This document shows positions 34,190-45,500 of a stretch of DNA of 64,000 bases, piece after piece. The stretch covers positions 12,169,343 through 12,233,342 of the forward strand of contig ML677358.1 in the NCBI GenBank assembly GCA_007922305.1. Reading direction: 5' to 3'. The notes below the pieces were generated by a model that worked only from the letters and a program-made list of their open reading frames with translations, was not told where the DNA came from and searched no databases. Position 1 is the stretch's first letter. The number at the start of each line of letters is the position of its first letter. Made by a program: the position numbers and the translations under genes. Origin of the DNA: Dermatemys mawii. Taxonomy: Eukaryota; Chordata; Testudines; Dermatemydidae.

Positions 34190-35325
34190 ATAGTGACCAA
34201 ATTTAAAGCTGTCTTAGGACAAATCTGAGGAACTGTCCCAGACTGAGGTTTCATTAGAGGAAATTTTGGAACAAACTGAAAAACTAAACAGTAATAAGTC
34301 ACCAGGACCAGATAGCATTCACCTAAGAGTTCTGAAGGAACTTAAATGTGAAGTTGCAGAACTACTAATTGTAGTCTGTAACCTATCATTTAAATCAGCT
34401 TCTGTGCCAAATGACTGGAGGATAGCTATTGTGACGCTAATTTTTAAAAAGAGCTCCAGAGGTGATCCCAGCAATTACAGGATAGTAAGCTTGACTTCAA
34501 TACCAGGAAATCTGGTTAAAACTATAGTAAAGACCAAAACTGTCAGATACAGCAGATAGCTGAACATAATTTGTTGGACAAGAGTCAACATGGTTTTTGT
34601 AAAGGGAAATAATGTCTCAATGATCTACTAGAATTCTTTGATGGAATCAACAAGCATATGGACAAGGGTGATCCAGTGGATATAGTGTGCTTATATTTCA
34701 GAAAGCCTTGACAATGCTCTTAAGCAAAGTAAGCTGTCATGGGATAAGAGGAAAGGTCCTCTCATGGACTGGTAACTGGTTAAAAGATAGGAAACAAAGG
34801 GTAAGAATAAATGGTCAGTTTTCAGAATGGAGAGAGGTAAACAAGGGTGTCCTTCAGGGGTCTGTACTGGGCCCAGTCCTATTCAATATATTCATAAATG
34901 CTCTGGAAAAAGGGGTAAACAGTAAGGTGGCAATATTTGGCAGATGATCCAAAACTACTCAAGATAGTTAAGGCCCAAGCACACAGCGAAGAGCTACAAA
35001 AGGATCTATCAAGACTAGGTGACTGGCAGATGAAATTCAATGTTGATAAATGCAAATTAATGCACATTGACAAACATAACCCAAATATACATATAAAATG
35101 ATGAGGTCTAAATTAGTTGTTACCACTCGAGAAAGCTTTTGGAGTCACTGTGGATAGTTCTCTGAAGACATCCACTCAATGTGCTGCAGCAGTCAGAAAA
35201 GCGAACAGAATGTTGGGCATCATTAAGAAAGGGATAGATAATATGACAGAAAATATTATAGTGCCTCTATGTAAATCCATGGTATGCCCACATCTTGAAT
35301 ACTGCGTGCGGATGTGGCCAACCCA

Positions 35326-35360
<35 letters not shown>

Positions 35361-35935
35361 ATTCGAAAAGAGTCAGAAAAGGGGTATGGAATGGCTTCTA
35401 TATGAGGAGAGATTAAGAAGACTGTGACTTTTCATCTTGGAAAAAAAATCGATTAAGAGGTGATATGATTGAGGTCTATAAAATCATGACTGGGGTGGAG
35501 AAAATGAACAAGAAAGTGTTATTTACTCCTTTTTATAACACAAGAACTAGGGGTCACCAAATTAAATTAATAGGCAGCAGGTTTAAAACAAATAAAGGAA
35601 GTATTTTTTCACACATCGCAAAGTCAGCCTAAGAATATGGAGTGTAACATCACAGTTGTGAAGGCCAAGACTATAATGGGGTTGAAAAAGAACTAGGTAA
35701 ATTCATGTAGGACAGGTGCATGAATGGCTATTATCCAGGATGGACAGGGATGGTGTCCCTAGTCTCTGTTTGCCAGAAGCTGTGAATGGGTGATTGGATG
35801 GATCACCTGATGATTACCTGTTCTGTTCATTCCCTCCAGGGCACCTGGCATTGACCACTGTTGGAAGACAGGATAATGGGCTAGATGGACCTTTGGTTTG
35901 ATCCAGTATAGCCGTCTTTATGTTCTTATGTTTCT
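34190..35935 (+). mobile_element. CR1 LINE, 5'-truncated, ORF2 reverse transcriptase decayed
   Basis: The reverse transcriptase is recognisable: 'NSNKSPGPDSIHLRVLKEL' (34290-34350) and 'VPNDWRIAIVTLIFKKSS' with 'GDPSNYRIVSLTSI' (34405-34505). After frame breaks '[19 protein letters not shown]' follows (34850-34915), then 'HLEYCVRMW' (35290-35320), '[10 protein letters not shown]' (near 35460) and the 3' UTR. The end 'gggctagatggacctttgg', 'gatccagtatagccgt' and 'atgttcttatgtt' is the CR1 terminus with its short 3' repeat. Stops and frameshifts make it inactive, and the catalytic FADD-like region is degraded to 'IFGR*SKT'. A (TA)n expansion sits inside at 35327. Confidence 0.92.
35327..35357. 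repeat. (TA)n microsatellite inside the CR1 copy
   Basis: About 15 TA units interrupt the CR1 ORF2 reading right after the conserved 'HLEYCVRMWPT' segment. Confidence 0.95.
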
Positions 35936-37410
35936 ACCTATGTATTTTATAAGTTCTGAGCCATTACAGCTCATCAGCTAATATACAAGTAAAGAGTTTT
36001 TAAAAGTTCTGCTAAAGAGGTCTTTTATGCTTATGTTAAATACATAAATAAAAACTGAAATCAAAGACAATTAAAACCTGCAAGGAAAATTAATATTTCA
36101 AGTTAAATGCACCACAGCAAGATATTCAAAGTTAAGTGGCAGATTTCTAATGGCATAATTTTATATATACCCAATAATCTTTGGAAATTGCATGCATGGA
36201 AATTTGGTGTGGATCAACTTTTGCATTTAGAAATCTATTCCTAAATATTTCTGGCATCACTCATACATTTTTTTAAATAAGAATAATATTAGATAACATG
36301 TGAGGATGTCCAGGCTTTTGTAGAAGTCATATCCTCAGCGCTCCTTTACAACTGTTTTTTTTTTTTCTGCAGCTGAAGTATATGTATTGTATGAGGACCA
36401 ATTTTGCTAACCTTACTCACCTAGAGTAATACCTTTGTCCACAAATAGATAAGGTATTACTTATAAGAATGACAGACTTGGGCCCAGGATCAAGAGGTCA
36501 TACACAGGAAAAACACACATTGATTTCAATGATAAATCCTCCTCCTCATCAAAATCATAATCATTACAGGATCAGGCACACTGTGTGTGGAAACAGGCTG
36601 TTATTTTTTTCACAGCAGTAGGCATGTTATGTGAGGAATAACACCCAAGAGGGTGTGTGATTCTTGGGAAATAACCACACCCTTTAAATACAGAGTGAAG
36701 CACAAGACCAGAAAGTCTAGTTATTGTACCAGCCCGGAAGGACTGACCAAAACGACTCCTAGATCCTTAGCTGTGACTGTGGAGCACTCTGTGCAGCAGG
36801 CAGTGCAGTGAGATATATGTAGGTATACAAAAGTGATTTTGCAGTCCCCACAATCCTAAAAGCCATTCTAATTTGTGTCATCTGCCAATGACATCCAGGG
36901 ATTGCCAGGATACAGGCATACTCCAGTCTTACGCTTTGCTGTTGGATTTGGGGAGTTTGGCCTATCAGAGGGAACTGTGCAGTTACAAATTACATTTGGG
37001 CCTAGCAATTGAAATGGGGCAATTAGGAATGGCAACTAGAACTGGATAGTTGGTGGTAGCCAACTGGAATTGTCTAGATAGCCACGAGAGTTGGAATTAG
37101 CCAGCTAGAAATGATGGCTGAATGAGACAGTTAGAGAAAAAAAAGACTTTTAGGAACACTTTCCATATGTAAAAAACAAGGAAAGAGCATTCGAGTCAAT
37201 GAGTCAACATTAATCAGAAGAAGAATAAGGCATGGGAGAAGAGCAGTATGAGGGACGTGAAGGCAAGGCAAAGAAAAGGAAACTGACAGAACAAAACAAA
37301 AAATCAAGAGAACAAGGGAAAAAGTAAGAGGCAAGAAAGGAAAGGAGAGGCAGAAATCTACCTGAAAAGAGAAATGTGTAACTTCTGTTTAATAAGGGTG
37401 TGTGAAGCTA

Positions 37411-37760
37411 ATGGCTTGTCTACACGGGGATACTCAGCAAAATAAATCTGAATTAACTAATCATGTGAATTTAAAGTAGCTTAGTTAAACCACATTAAAA
37501 TCACAGTTGACATTTTAATTCTGAATAAGAGTGGTCTTAATTCAGTTTAGTTTAATTCACTTCCTAAATGAATTAAGATGAATGGAATTAAATTAAGTTT
37601 AAATAAGGGATTGGCTATATGGGGGACATAGGAAAATTAACCTGACTTAACTAAAGGTGTGAATTGAAAGTGGCTTAGTTAAGATATATTAAACCTCTGT
37701 GTGAGGCTGTCATACAGAATTAAAGTGGCCTTACTTCAGTTTAATTTTAATTTACCCGTT
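37411..37760. repeat. Two tandem diverged copies of an AT-rich interspersed repeat
   Basis: Copy one (about 37414-37571) runs from 'ggcttgtctacacgggga' through 'gtagcttagttaaaccacat' to 'cagtttagtttaattcactt'. Copy two (about 37611-37757) runs from 'ggctatatgggggacata' through 'gtggcttagttaagatatat' to 'cagtttaattttaatttacc'. Same order of words, same orientation, separated by about 40 bp. The 'gtctacac' start is shared with the repeats at 39.88, 40.84 and 42.77 kb. Confidence 0.6.
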
Positions 37761-38791
37761 GGGCTGGAAATTCATTTTGAGTTGTCACTGAATTTTAGAT
37801 TGTTTTAATAATTTTGTATTTGTAATCAACGAGAATGTGAAAATAAAAAATAGGTTTAAAACACAGACATTCATGGGACTCAAAACATAAAACTAATCTT
37901 GGGCCTTTAAAATTCTGTTTAAGGCAAGTACCACAGGCCCCAAGACAACAGGGGCTGGGAAGTGGATTCAAAATGATGAATTCTTTGTTACGTTGAGAGA
38001 CATCAGATTTATCAATTTCATAACTATGTAAGTTTGCTTATTTATTTAAAAATTCTCCATTACGTCCTCACCCGATCACATCTTTTTATTGACTTCAAAA
38101 GAAACTGGATTAGGCCCTTACTCTAAAAATAGCATGTTATGGGATTGTGGTCATCCTCAGTACAACATTATTCTGCCATCCTTATTTGCTTGTTACAAAG
38201 ACATGGAAAAAACCCACATTCTTCTGTTTTGATCTTAATTTGAAAATGGAGGAGGGGGGCCTAAAAATGTTTTGTGTAAGGATGGCCTGGATCTTAGATT
38301 TGATTGTCTAGCAAGAAAATACACCATCACAATTTTATTTTTTTGTTAACCACAACCAGTCACCTGTGTTCCTCCTGAATTGCAGTACAGCATGGAATTA
38401 CCTGAGTGGAACCAGAAGAGAAATTTGCCAGAGTAATAGAGTCGGTGGGCAGACAGGTAAATAATAATTTTGCTTTGCCAATTAGTAACATGTACAGAGC
38501 AATTTAGGTGGCAATTGTCACTTTCATCCTTAAATCAAATTAGGGCTTGAACAGGAAAAGTAAAAAAGGGTGGTACCCTCTGAAGCTCTGCCCAAAAGCC
38601 AAGCTCCACCTTCATGAGATGCCAAAATGGGATATCAATTGCAACAGATTGTGCAGATGTTGAAAATATGATCACATGGGCTCTCCTGGACTTCTCTGGC
38701 TTGTTCTTTTGTCAGTGAGATTCAGCTGCACTCTTGGGAGAGCCAGATTAAGGGATAGTCTCTAGCTCTCACGGTCACAACAACATAAAAA

Positions 38792-39710
38792 AACCCAGTT
38801 ACTTATCTCTTGTAACTGTTGTTCTTCGAGATGTGTTGCTCATGTCCATTCCAAGATGTGTGCGCACGCACATGCATGGTCATTGGAAGCTTTTTCCCTA
38901 GCGGTACCCATTGGGTCAGCAGTGGAGACCCCTGGAGTGGCGCCTTTATGGCTGTGTATATATGACCCTGCCGATCCGCCGCCTGCTCAGTTCCTTCTTA
39001 CCTCCCGTGACGGTCAGTTGGAACAGCTCAGTGCTTGCCCTGCAAGTTACTTAGCCTAGTGATATTGTTTAATCTTCTGTAAATAGTTTATCTCATTGTA
39101 AATAGAGTAGTTGTAGTTAGTTATCAGGAGGGTTTCCCTCCTTCCCTCGCCCAGGTGCTGGGGCATGCCTCGGGCGCAGGGGTGCAAGCGGCGTGGGAAG
39201 CCTATGCCCACAAGTGATCTGCACGCAGATTGTCTGAAGTGTTTGGGTGAGGGCCATCAAATCAATAAGTGCCCTATTTGCAGGGGCTTTAGACCCAGAA
39301 CTAAAAAGGAGCGGGATTACCACCTAACGCTCCTCCTTTTGGAGTTGGCCCTGCAGCCGCCGGCCGATGCAGCACTGGCCTCCTTGCTGTGCAGCGAGCT
39401 GGCCTCGGTGAGGGACATCCCGGCACCAAAGACTCAGTCAAAGGCCATCGGCACCGGTCACCAACCTGAAAGACCAGTCTGTTGCGGTGGCACTACTCGC
39501 AGTCCCTGGTTACGCATAAGAAGTGGCTGGAAACAGGTCATTTCTCTGTTAGGAAGCTGCAGGCCGAAACCAGTGGGGTGCATCCCTCAGTGGGACACCC
39601 CCGAAAAGGCCCTTGTGAGCCAACCCCACTGATCACCACTCCGGCTGCTGAGCTGTTGAGTCCAGGGGGAACTGATTCTCTGGCACCCAAGCACCTGGAT
39701 GAAGAGCTTT
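38792..39710 (+). mobile_element. DIRS-like retroelement 5' end with terminal repeat and gag-like ORF
   Basis: The leader starts 'cagttacttatctcttgtaa' and 'tgttcttcgagatgtgttgc', a terminal sequence I know from turtle elements that also occurs inverted at the other end. An open frame of 155 codons (39165-39632) begins 'MPRAQGCKRRGKPMP' and contains a zinc-knuckle-like 'CLKCLGEGHQINKCPICRGF' followed by 'RPRTKKERDYHL', the pattern of vertebrate DIRS Gag N-termini. The frame ends early and the rest of the element is missing, so it is a truncated copy. A gypsy-type element is the alternative. Confidence 0.6.
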
Positions 39711-39877
39711 GAAGAAGAATCTAAGGTTCTGTTTAGAAAAAATGTTTCTAGCCCTCCTGATTGTAAAACCTGGAGGGCGAGAAACATAAATCTCTGGGTT
39801 TAAACAGAAATAAAAATGTCCACACAGCATTTTGCACCAGTTTAACTAAATCAATGCATGTTGACATACACATGAAA

Positions 39878-40140
39878 GCCATGTCTACACTAAGAGTGCT
39901 TTACCAGTATAAGTACTATACTGGAAAAGGGTTCCTAGTGTGAATGCAGTTTATATTGGCAAAACTACACTTTTACTTGTATAGTTTATACTTCACAAAC
40001 AAAACCACCTGTATGAATAAAAACACAGTTTTGTGAGTATAACTGCATCTATATGAAGGGCTTTTGCCAGCACAGTTATGTCAGTGTTCACACACCTGAC
40101 CTATTATGATGGCAGAAGTATGAGATGTAGATATAGCCTA
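39878..40140. repeat. DNA-transposon-like repeat with 'gtctacac' termini
   Basis: Starts 'ccatgtctacactaagag' and ends 'gagatgtagatatagcc', an imperfect inverted repeat. The interior has repeated 'gtataa' and 'agtttat' words. Probably a non-autonomous DNA transposon of the same family as the fragments at 40845 and 42770. Confidence 0.5.
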
Positions 40141-40734
40141 AATCAATGGGATTACTCAGATATGCTTGCTTATGTAAACTGGTGCAAGATTGGGTCTAAG
40201 TAATTAAAAGTCACTTGTCTCAAAGGAGTTTTGGTTGTACTAGGATGTATGGAATAGTCCTTCCATAGTGGTATCATTTGTAGTATATCAATGATACTAA
40301 TGAGTAATGAAAGATTATTACATTGTAATGTGAGATCATATTAACTACATTCAGGGTTTTATGTCTTTCAAGCTGCAGCTATTGCAGGATGTGGGGCAGA
40401 CTTTTGACTAGCCTGAAAAACTGAGGATGGATGACAACCCTAGCAGGTTTCATACAAGACCAAGTCAGACTTTATAGTTTAAAATGTGGGAACTATGCTT
40501 GGGAACTATGAAATTTACAAATTAACTCCCCCCCCCAAAAAAAAACCCTAGTAACTTAATTTTCTTTCTAAAAATAAACATGCTGAAGACAATATATGTT
40601 TTCTTAAGTGATGAGAAACGTTAACAGTAATTATCTCACAAGTCTGCTACATACCTCAGGTTTTTTGGCTCAGTTTTTCTTCAAAACCATAGCAAGGCAT
40701 CTATGTTTATTTACATAGATAATATGAAGGCCTA

Positions 40735-40838
40735 GCTGACAGAGCACTGGACTGCGACTCAGGAAGGCTGCATTCTAGTCCCAGCTCTGGCCTGGGGTGA
40801 GGGGCAACCTTAGATAAATCACTTCACCTCTACGCGTC
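40735..40838 (+). repeat. MIR-type SINE fragment
   Basis: 'gagcactggactgcgactca', 'ctagtcccagctctggcc' and 'ataaatcacttcacctct' follow the MIR consensus from the tRNA-derived part into the core. Confidence 0.8.
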
Positions 40839-40844
40839 AGGCCA

Positions 40845-41060
40845 GGTCTACACCTAAAATGAAGGCATCGCTACTACAGCCCTCAGAGCTGTGAAAAACT
40901 GTGCGCTCTGGGCAATGTAGCTAGGTTGACTTAACCCCTAGTGTACACACAGCTAGCTACTGCCTCTTCCAGAGGTGGATTATTTCTAGACTGGCGGAAA
41001 AATCCCTTCCGCTACAGTAGGAAGCATCTATACCACCGCAGCACAGGTGCAGCACCAGCG
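40845..41060. repeat. DNA-transposon-like repeat ('ggtctacac') next to the HNRNPAB island
   Basis: 'ccaggtctacacctaaaatg', 'gcaatgtagctaggttgact' and 'cccctagtgtacacac' match a turtle repeat with a hairpin structure. It ends about 100 bp before the CpG island. Confidence 0.5.
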
Positions 41061-41169
41061 TCGCCGGTGCCGTTGACTGAGGGGGCAAAGCTTCCCCTCA
41101 CAGACAAGTCACCAGCTTCAATAGGCCCATCAAACCCATTCTCCCCGCCTTAACTAGAGGCCAATGGGG

Positions 41170-42570
41170 GGGATTAAGGAGACCGCCGCCCCCGCCAAGA
41201 ACCGGGCGGGCTGGCTGCTCCCCGTCTGCTCAGGAACGGCCTCTTCCCTCAGCACTCGGACGGGGACCGGGGCGAGCGGGGTGTGGGGTTCATTTCACAC
41301 CACCGCCGGGACGCTACAAGCCAGGGGGCAGCCCCGCTGCGCGTCCGGGTACCAGGCTCGCGCCCTTCCTCGCATCGCCTCCCGGCCTAACCCAGGCTCG
41401 CGCCCGCCGTCCACTCAGCTCGCTCCCAAACTCCCCAGTGCTGCTAACCCCGCTCTTGCTCTGGAAGGAGCCAATGAAAGAGTCGCATCCGCCTGAGTGG
41501 CAAGTGCCGGCAGCCAATGAGCGGGCGCGTTGTTGCCGGGTGGCTCGCGCTCGCACTCTATAAAGGCGGGCGCGCGCGGAAGACCGCGGTGCGGGTTGGC
41601 GAGTGCGTGTCTCGCGCGGGGGAGGGGTGACGGCGGGGCTGGTGGACGAGCAGCCGAGCTGACGGGATCCCAGATCGAGCTCACGCGGGGGATTTTAATC
41701 CGATTCCGGCCGGCCCGGATTTTATCGAGAGCGGGTTTTAAGGTGAGTCTGGGCGGGCCTGGACCGAGCCGCGCCGCGGGGTGGGTGGTTGGGCGACCGG
41801 ACCCGCGGCCCTTCTCACCGGGCGCTACGCTTGTGTCGCAGGCGGCTCTGTCTCCAGCCTCGGGAGAGGGGCAGGATGTCCGAAGTGGAGCAGCAGGTGG
41901 CGGATCCCGCCGACGCCACCGAGAACGGGCACGAAGCGGCCGAGGGCGCCGGGGAGCAGCAGGCCGAGAGTGGTGGCGGCGGCGGCGGCGCGGTGGCGCC
42001 GGTGGCTGCCAGCCAGAACGGAGCCGAGGGCGACCAGATCAACGCCAGCAAGAACGAGGAGGATGCGGGGTAGGTGTCGCCCCTCGCCGCGGGCCCCTCT
42101 GGGCGGATGGGGGCCGAGGCGCGGGCCCCGCTCTTCGCCGCCCTGTGCCTCGCTGTCGCGGATCACTGGGCCGCGCGCGCTCCTGCCGTTCGCGGTAACG
42201 GAAATGGCGGGGAGGGTAGAAGGCCCGGCCGCTCAGACCGTCTCGGCCGCTTGGCGTAGGGCCCCGCACGGCCCCGCGGCGGAGGGCAGGCTCCGCACAG
42301 CCCGGCGGCCAATGAGCAGGCCGGGCACTGCAGCAGCCGAGGCCTTTCCTTTGTTCTGGCGCTGCCTTTTGTTGGCGCCATGTGGAGGCTGGGGGAGGGG
42401 CGGGGATCCAGTCCGCTCGCTGCTCGCGCTCTGAAATGGCAGAGTTCGCCTCCCGCTGACGGCCGCGCCTGGGTTTTCCGCTCGGCAGGGCCTTGCTTTT
42501 CCCGCTGGGCGGGCCGGAGAGCTTCCTCTCGGCGGAATGGGGCCGTCCCCCCGCACTGGTGATGCAAATC
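41170..42570 (+). promoter_or_regulatory. CpG island and promoter of HNRNPAB
   Basis: Dense CpG and GC content across 1.4 kb covering the HNRNPAB 5' UTR, first coding exon and start of intron 1. Core elements are visible: CCAAT at 41471-41475 and 41514-41518, and TATAAA at 41559-41564, placing the start site near 41590. A TATA box inside a CpG island is uncommon for a housekeeping RNA-binding protein. Long frames here on both strands are GC artefacts. Confidence 0.85.
41590..41875 (+). other. HNRNPAB 5' UTR with probable 98-nt intron
   Basis: After the presumed start near 41590 the leader meets a good donor, 'aag|gtgagt' at 41744, and a matching acceptor, 'tgtcgcag' ending at 41841. Splicing would remove 41744-41841 and leave the ATG at 41876 in the second exon. 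The intron is GC-rich and very short. Inferred from splice motifs only. Confidence 0.5.
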
Positions 42571-45500
42571 CCACTCCCCGCCCGTTTTGAGTAACGTTGT
42601 GTCTGAAGGGCCCTTGCCCCTGAAAATTGTTGGTGGGAATCTGGGACGGTAACTGTGGGAGAGATGGTATCAGAGTAGGAAAAAACACTTGGAGCCTTGC
42701 AGCTCCTACACAACCTACTACAGTGTATTCTTCGGTGCATTGTCAGCTAACCATGGGCTTGTCAACATTTGAAATTGCTCTGTGGCGTAGTTGTAGCTGC
42801 ATCACTGTGGCAGTCTAGATGCAGCTACCTATGCTGCTGATGGGAGATTTTACCTGTTGGCATAGGTAAATCCACCTTTGCAAGAGATGGGGGGGGAAAA
42901 AACATCTGTCAGTCTAGCACTGCCCATGCTGGGGGTTAGGCTGGCTTCACAATTCAAATGCATAGTTAATTTTTCACTTCCTTGAGTGGGGCAGCGACTA
43001 TTTAATTTTCTAGTTTACACAAGGCCTTAATTTTTTGAGTCTGGGAGAGAAGGTGTAGTGTTTCCAGTGCTGGTTCTCATTCAGCTGTCTCTTGGGACTT
43101 ACTACTATTAGCACCCCCTTACTGGTGCACAATTATGCCTGATTCCAAAATACAGCATGTGTATTTTTTTCAGAGCTGTGGATTAAGCCCCTTTCCATTC
43201 AAGCTTAACTTCTGTCTTTGGTTTTGAAGCCTTATGATTAAGCTCTGAATACACTCTCACATGCACCTCAGATCTTTGGGTGCTTCACAATGGCATGGTT
43301 CTGCTCCTTATGACTGTTTGCCTGTCCAGCAGGCCTGAGGAGTGTAGGAATTAGGCCACTAGATAATTTACTGTGCAAATCAATGTGTAGGGCAGAATTT
43401 TTGAAGTATCTGAAGTTCAGTGCAACACCTATGGTTGCAGTGGAGTAAGAGAGATGATAGTGCTACTTCACCTGTTTCCTCACAGTGGGGGGGAGACTTT
43501 TGATCCTTTTTTCCATGCAGTGTGCAGGGATTAGGATTTGGCCCAAAACCTAGGGTGAAACTGTCAGATTCTTGTATTATAAATGATTAGTATTACAGCA
43601 TACTGTAATGCCTTCAAAACTGCATTGTATGGTGAATTCTGGCAATCTCTCAAGTGTAACTATAGAGTTGTCTTGCCATTAAAGCAGAAGTGCCACTGTA
43701 GATTACTCAAGCTTGTTGTCAGTCAGTGCAGTTTAAAGAAGCCTGGCAAAAAATCTCTTTGCTTAAGAGTGAGAGCATTTTGGTGAGGATAAATAAGATT
43801 TACATGTTCTTCACACCTTATGGTAATTGGTGTGTCCTGGGTTGGTAGGGTCTCATAACCCTTTTGCAAGGATGAGATTAGTGTGGCTGTGAGGACTAAC
43901 TGCTCAAAAACACATTCTGACTTTCTAGTTGGACTAATAACATTGCACCTACTTTAAAGAGTACACAACTAGAATCTCTCCACCAGAAAGTAGTAATCAG
44001 GAAATGGTCCTCTTACCTGATTCCATCTATTTTATATTATAAGACCTGTAGTAACATACATTTTAAGGCTTTTTCCTTTTGCAGACAGCTGGGAGCATTT
44101 AAATTATCAAATTGAACTGGAAGCCAAAAAAAACACCAAAAAACTTATGTTACTTCACTTAGAAGTAGCCAAACTGGAACTAAGCAGCTGGGCTGCCTTT
44201 ACACAATGTCATGGCACTGAATTCAGCCCTAAAGATGTGGCAGGTTTTAAGGTTATAAATGTTATGTTGGAAATACCATTATGTGAAGTATAGCCATCAT
44301 CTTGGGGTTTGCTGGAATTCCTGTTGAATCTCCGATTATTTTCTGAGCTCTGATCTGAATAGATGTGCTGGGGGGAGGGAGCTGAATGTCCCTTAAAATC
44401 TAAATGTCTTGATTTAAATTTCTGGTGATTTCATGAATACTCCATTTTTCTAAACTACATGGTCTTGAATTCTCTGTGCAAGAAAGAGTAGGGGGAAATC
44501 TTTTTTGGGCTGCCTTTTTAATAAACTTTTTAAACTAAGAGCTTTTAGGGTTTATCTATAGAATTGCAAGGCAGTAGTTACCTGCCTCTATTACAAAATG
44601 GCATAATGTCACATGAAGATGTGACATTAACCATGAAGAGGAACTGGGCCAAAATCCTCAAATACAAAAGCATGTGCTTCAGCATTATGGATGTTAACTC
44701 TGATCCCAAAAACTAAATTGAGAATATTAATTACTCCAAGCTTTTTTATAAGCTAGGAAGAGTTATAAATGGCAGTCAGTGAAGTGCTGCTAGTGGAATA
44801 TTGAGGCTTAGAGGGAGAACCTCAATTTCTAACAACGGAGTAATGTCCCTTTGCTCATTCTTGCACCAAAAATCCTGAGGAAACACCACAAATTCTTTTT
44901 AATTTGGATAAGGGTCTTTAAAATGAGATACAGAAGACTGTCTAGTAGTCTTAATAGCAGTACCCTGGAAATGGCATCAATTAACAGGCCATTTAATGAA
45001 CTTCTTGCCTTTGGCCTTGTTCCTCACAATGCAGAGGAGGCATATAGATATTGATGTACATCATGCTGTCTACTGCTATAACAATTCCTAATTTAATAAT
45101 TTTACCCCATGAAATTTCAGGAAAATGTTTGTTGGTGGCCTAAGCTGGGATACAAGCAAAAAAGACTTGAAAGACTACTTCACTAAATTTGGTGAAGTGG
45201 CTGATTGTACAATAAAGATGGACCCGAACACAGGAAGATCAAGAGGTTTTGGATTTATTTTGTTCAAAGAAGCTGGAAGTGTTGACAAGGTGAGTTTAAG
45301 ATTATACCTCTGATCTCTCTACATTATTGTGAAAATTTCCTTTTACGTGAATTAATCTTGCCACATCAAATCATCTGCAGGTATTGGAACAGAAAGAACA
45401 CAGGTTAGATGGGCGACTTATTGACCCCAAGAAGGCCATGGCAATGAAAAAAGATCCAGTGAAGAAAATTTTTGTTGGTGGACTTAACCCTGAAGCCACA

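Noticed and set aside
41530..42198. 222-codon plus-strand open frame over the HNRNPAB CpG island
   Set aside because: Arg/Gly/Pro-rich translation of GC-rich sequence in a different frame from the true first coding exon. It overlaps the promoter and has no domain.
42039..42740. 233-codon minus-strand open frame in the same island
   Set aside because: Low stop density from high GC. No recognisable family, no splice or promoter support.
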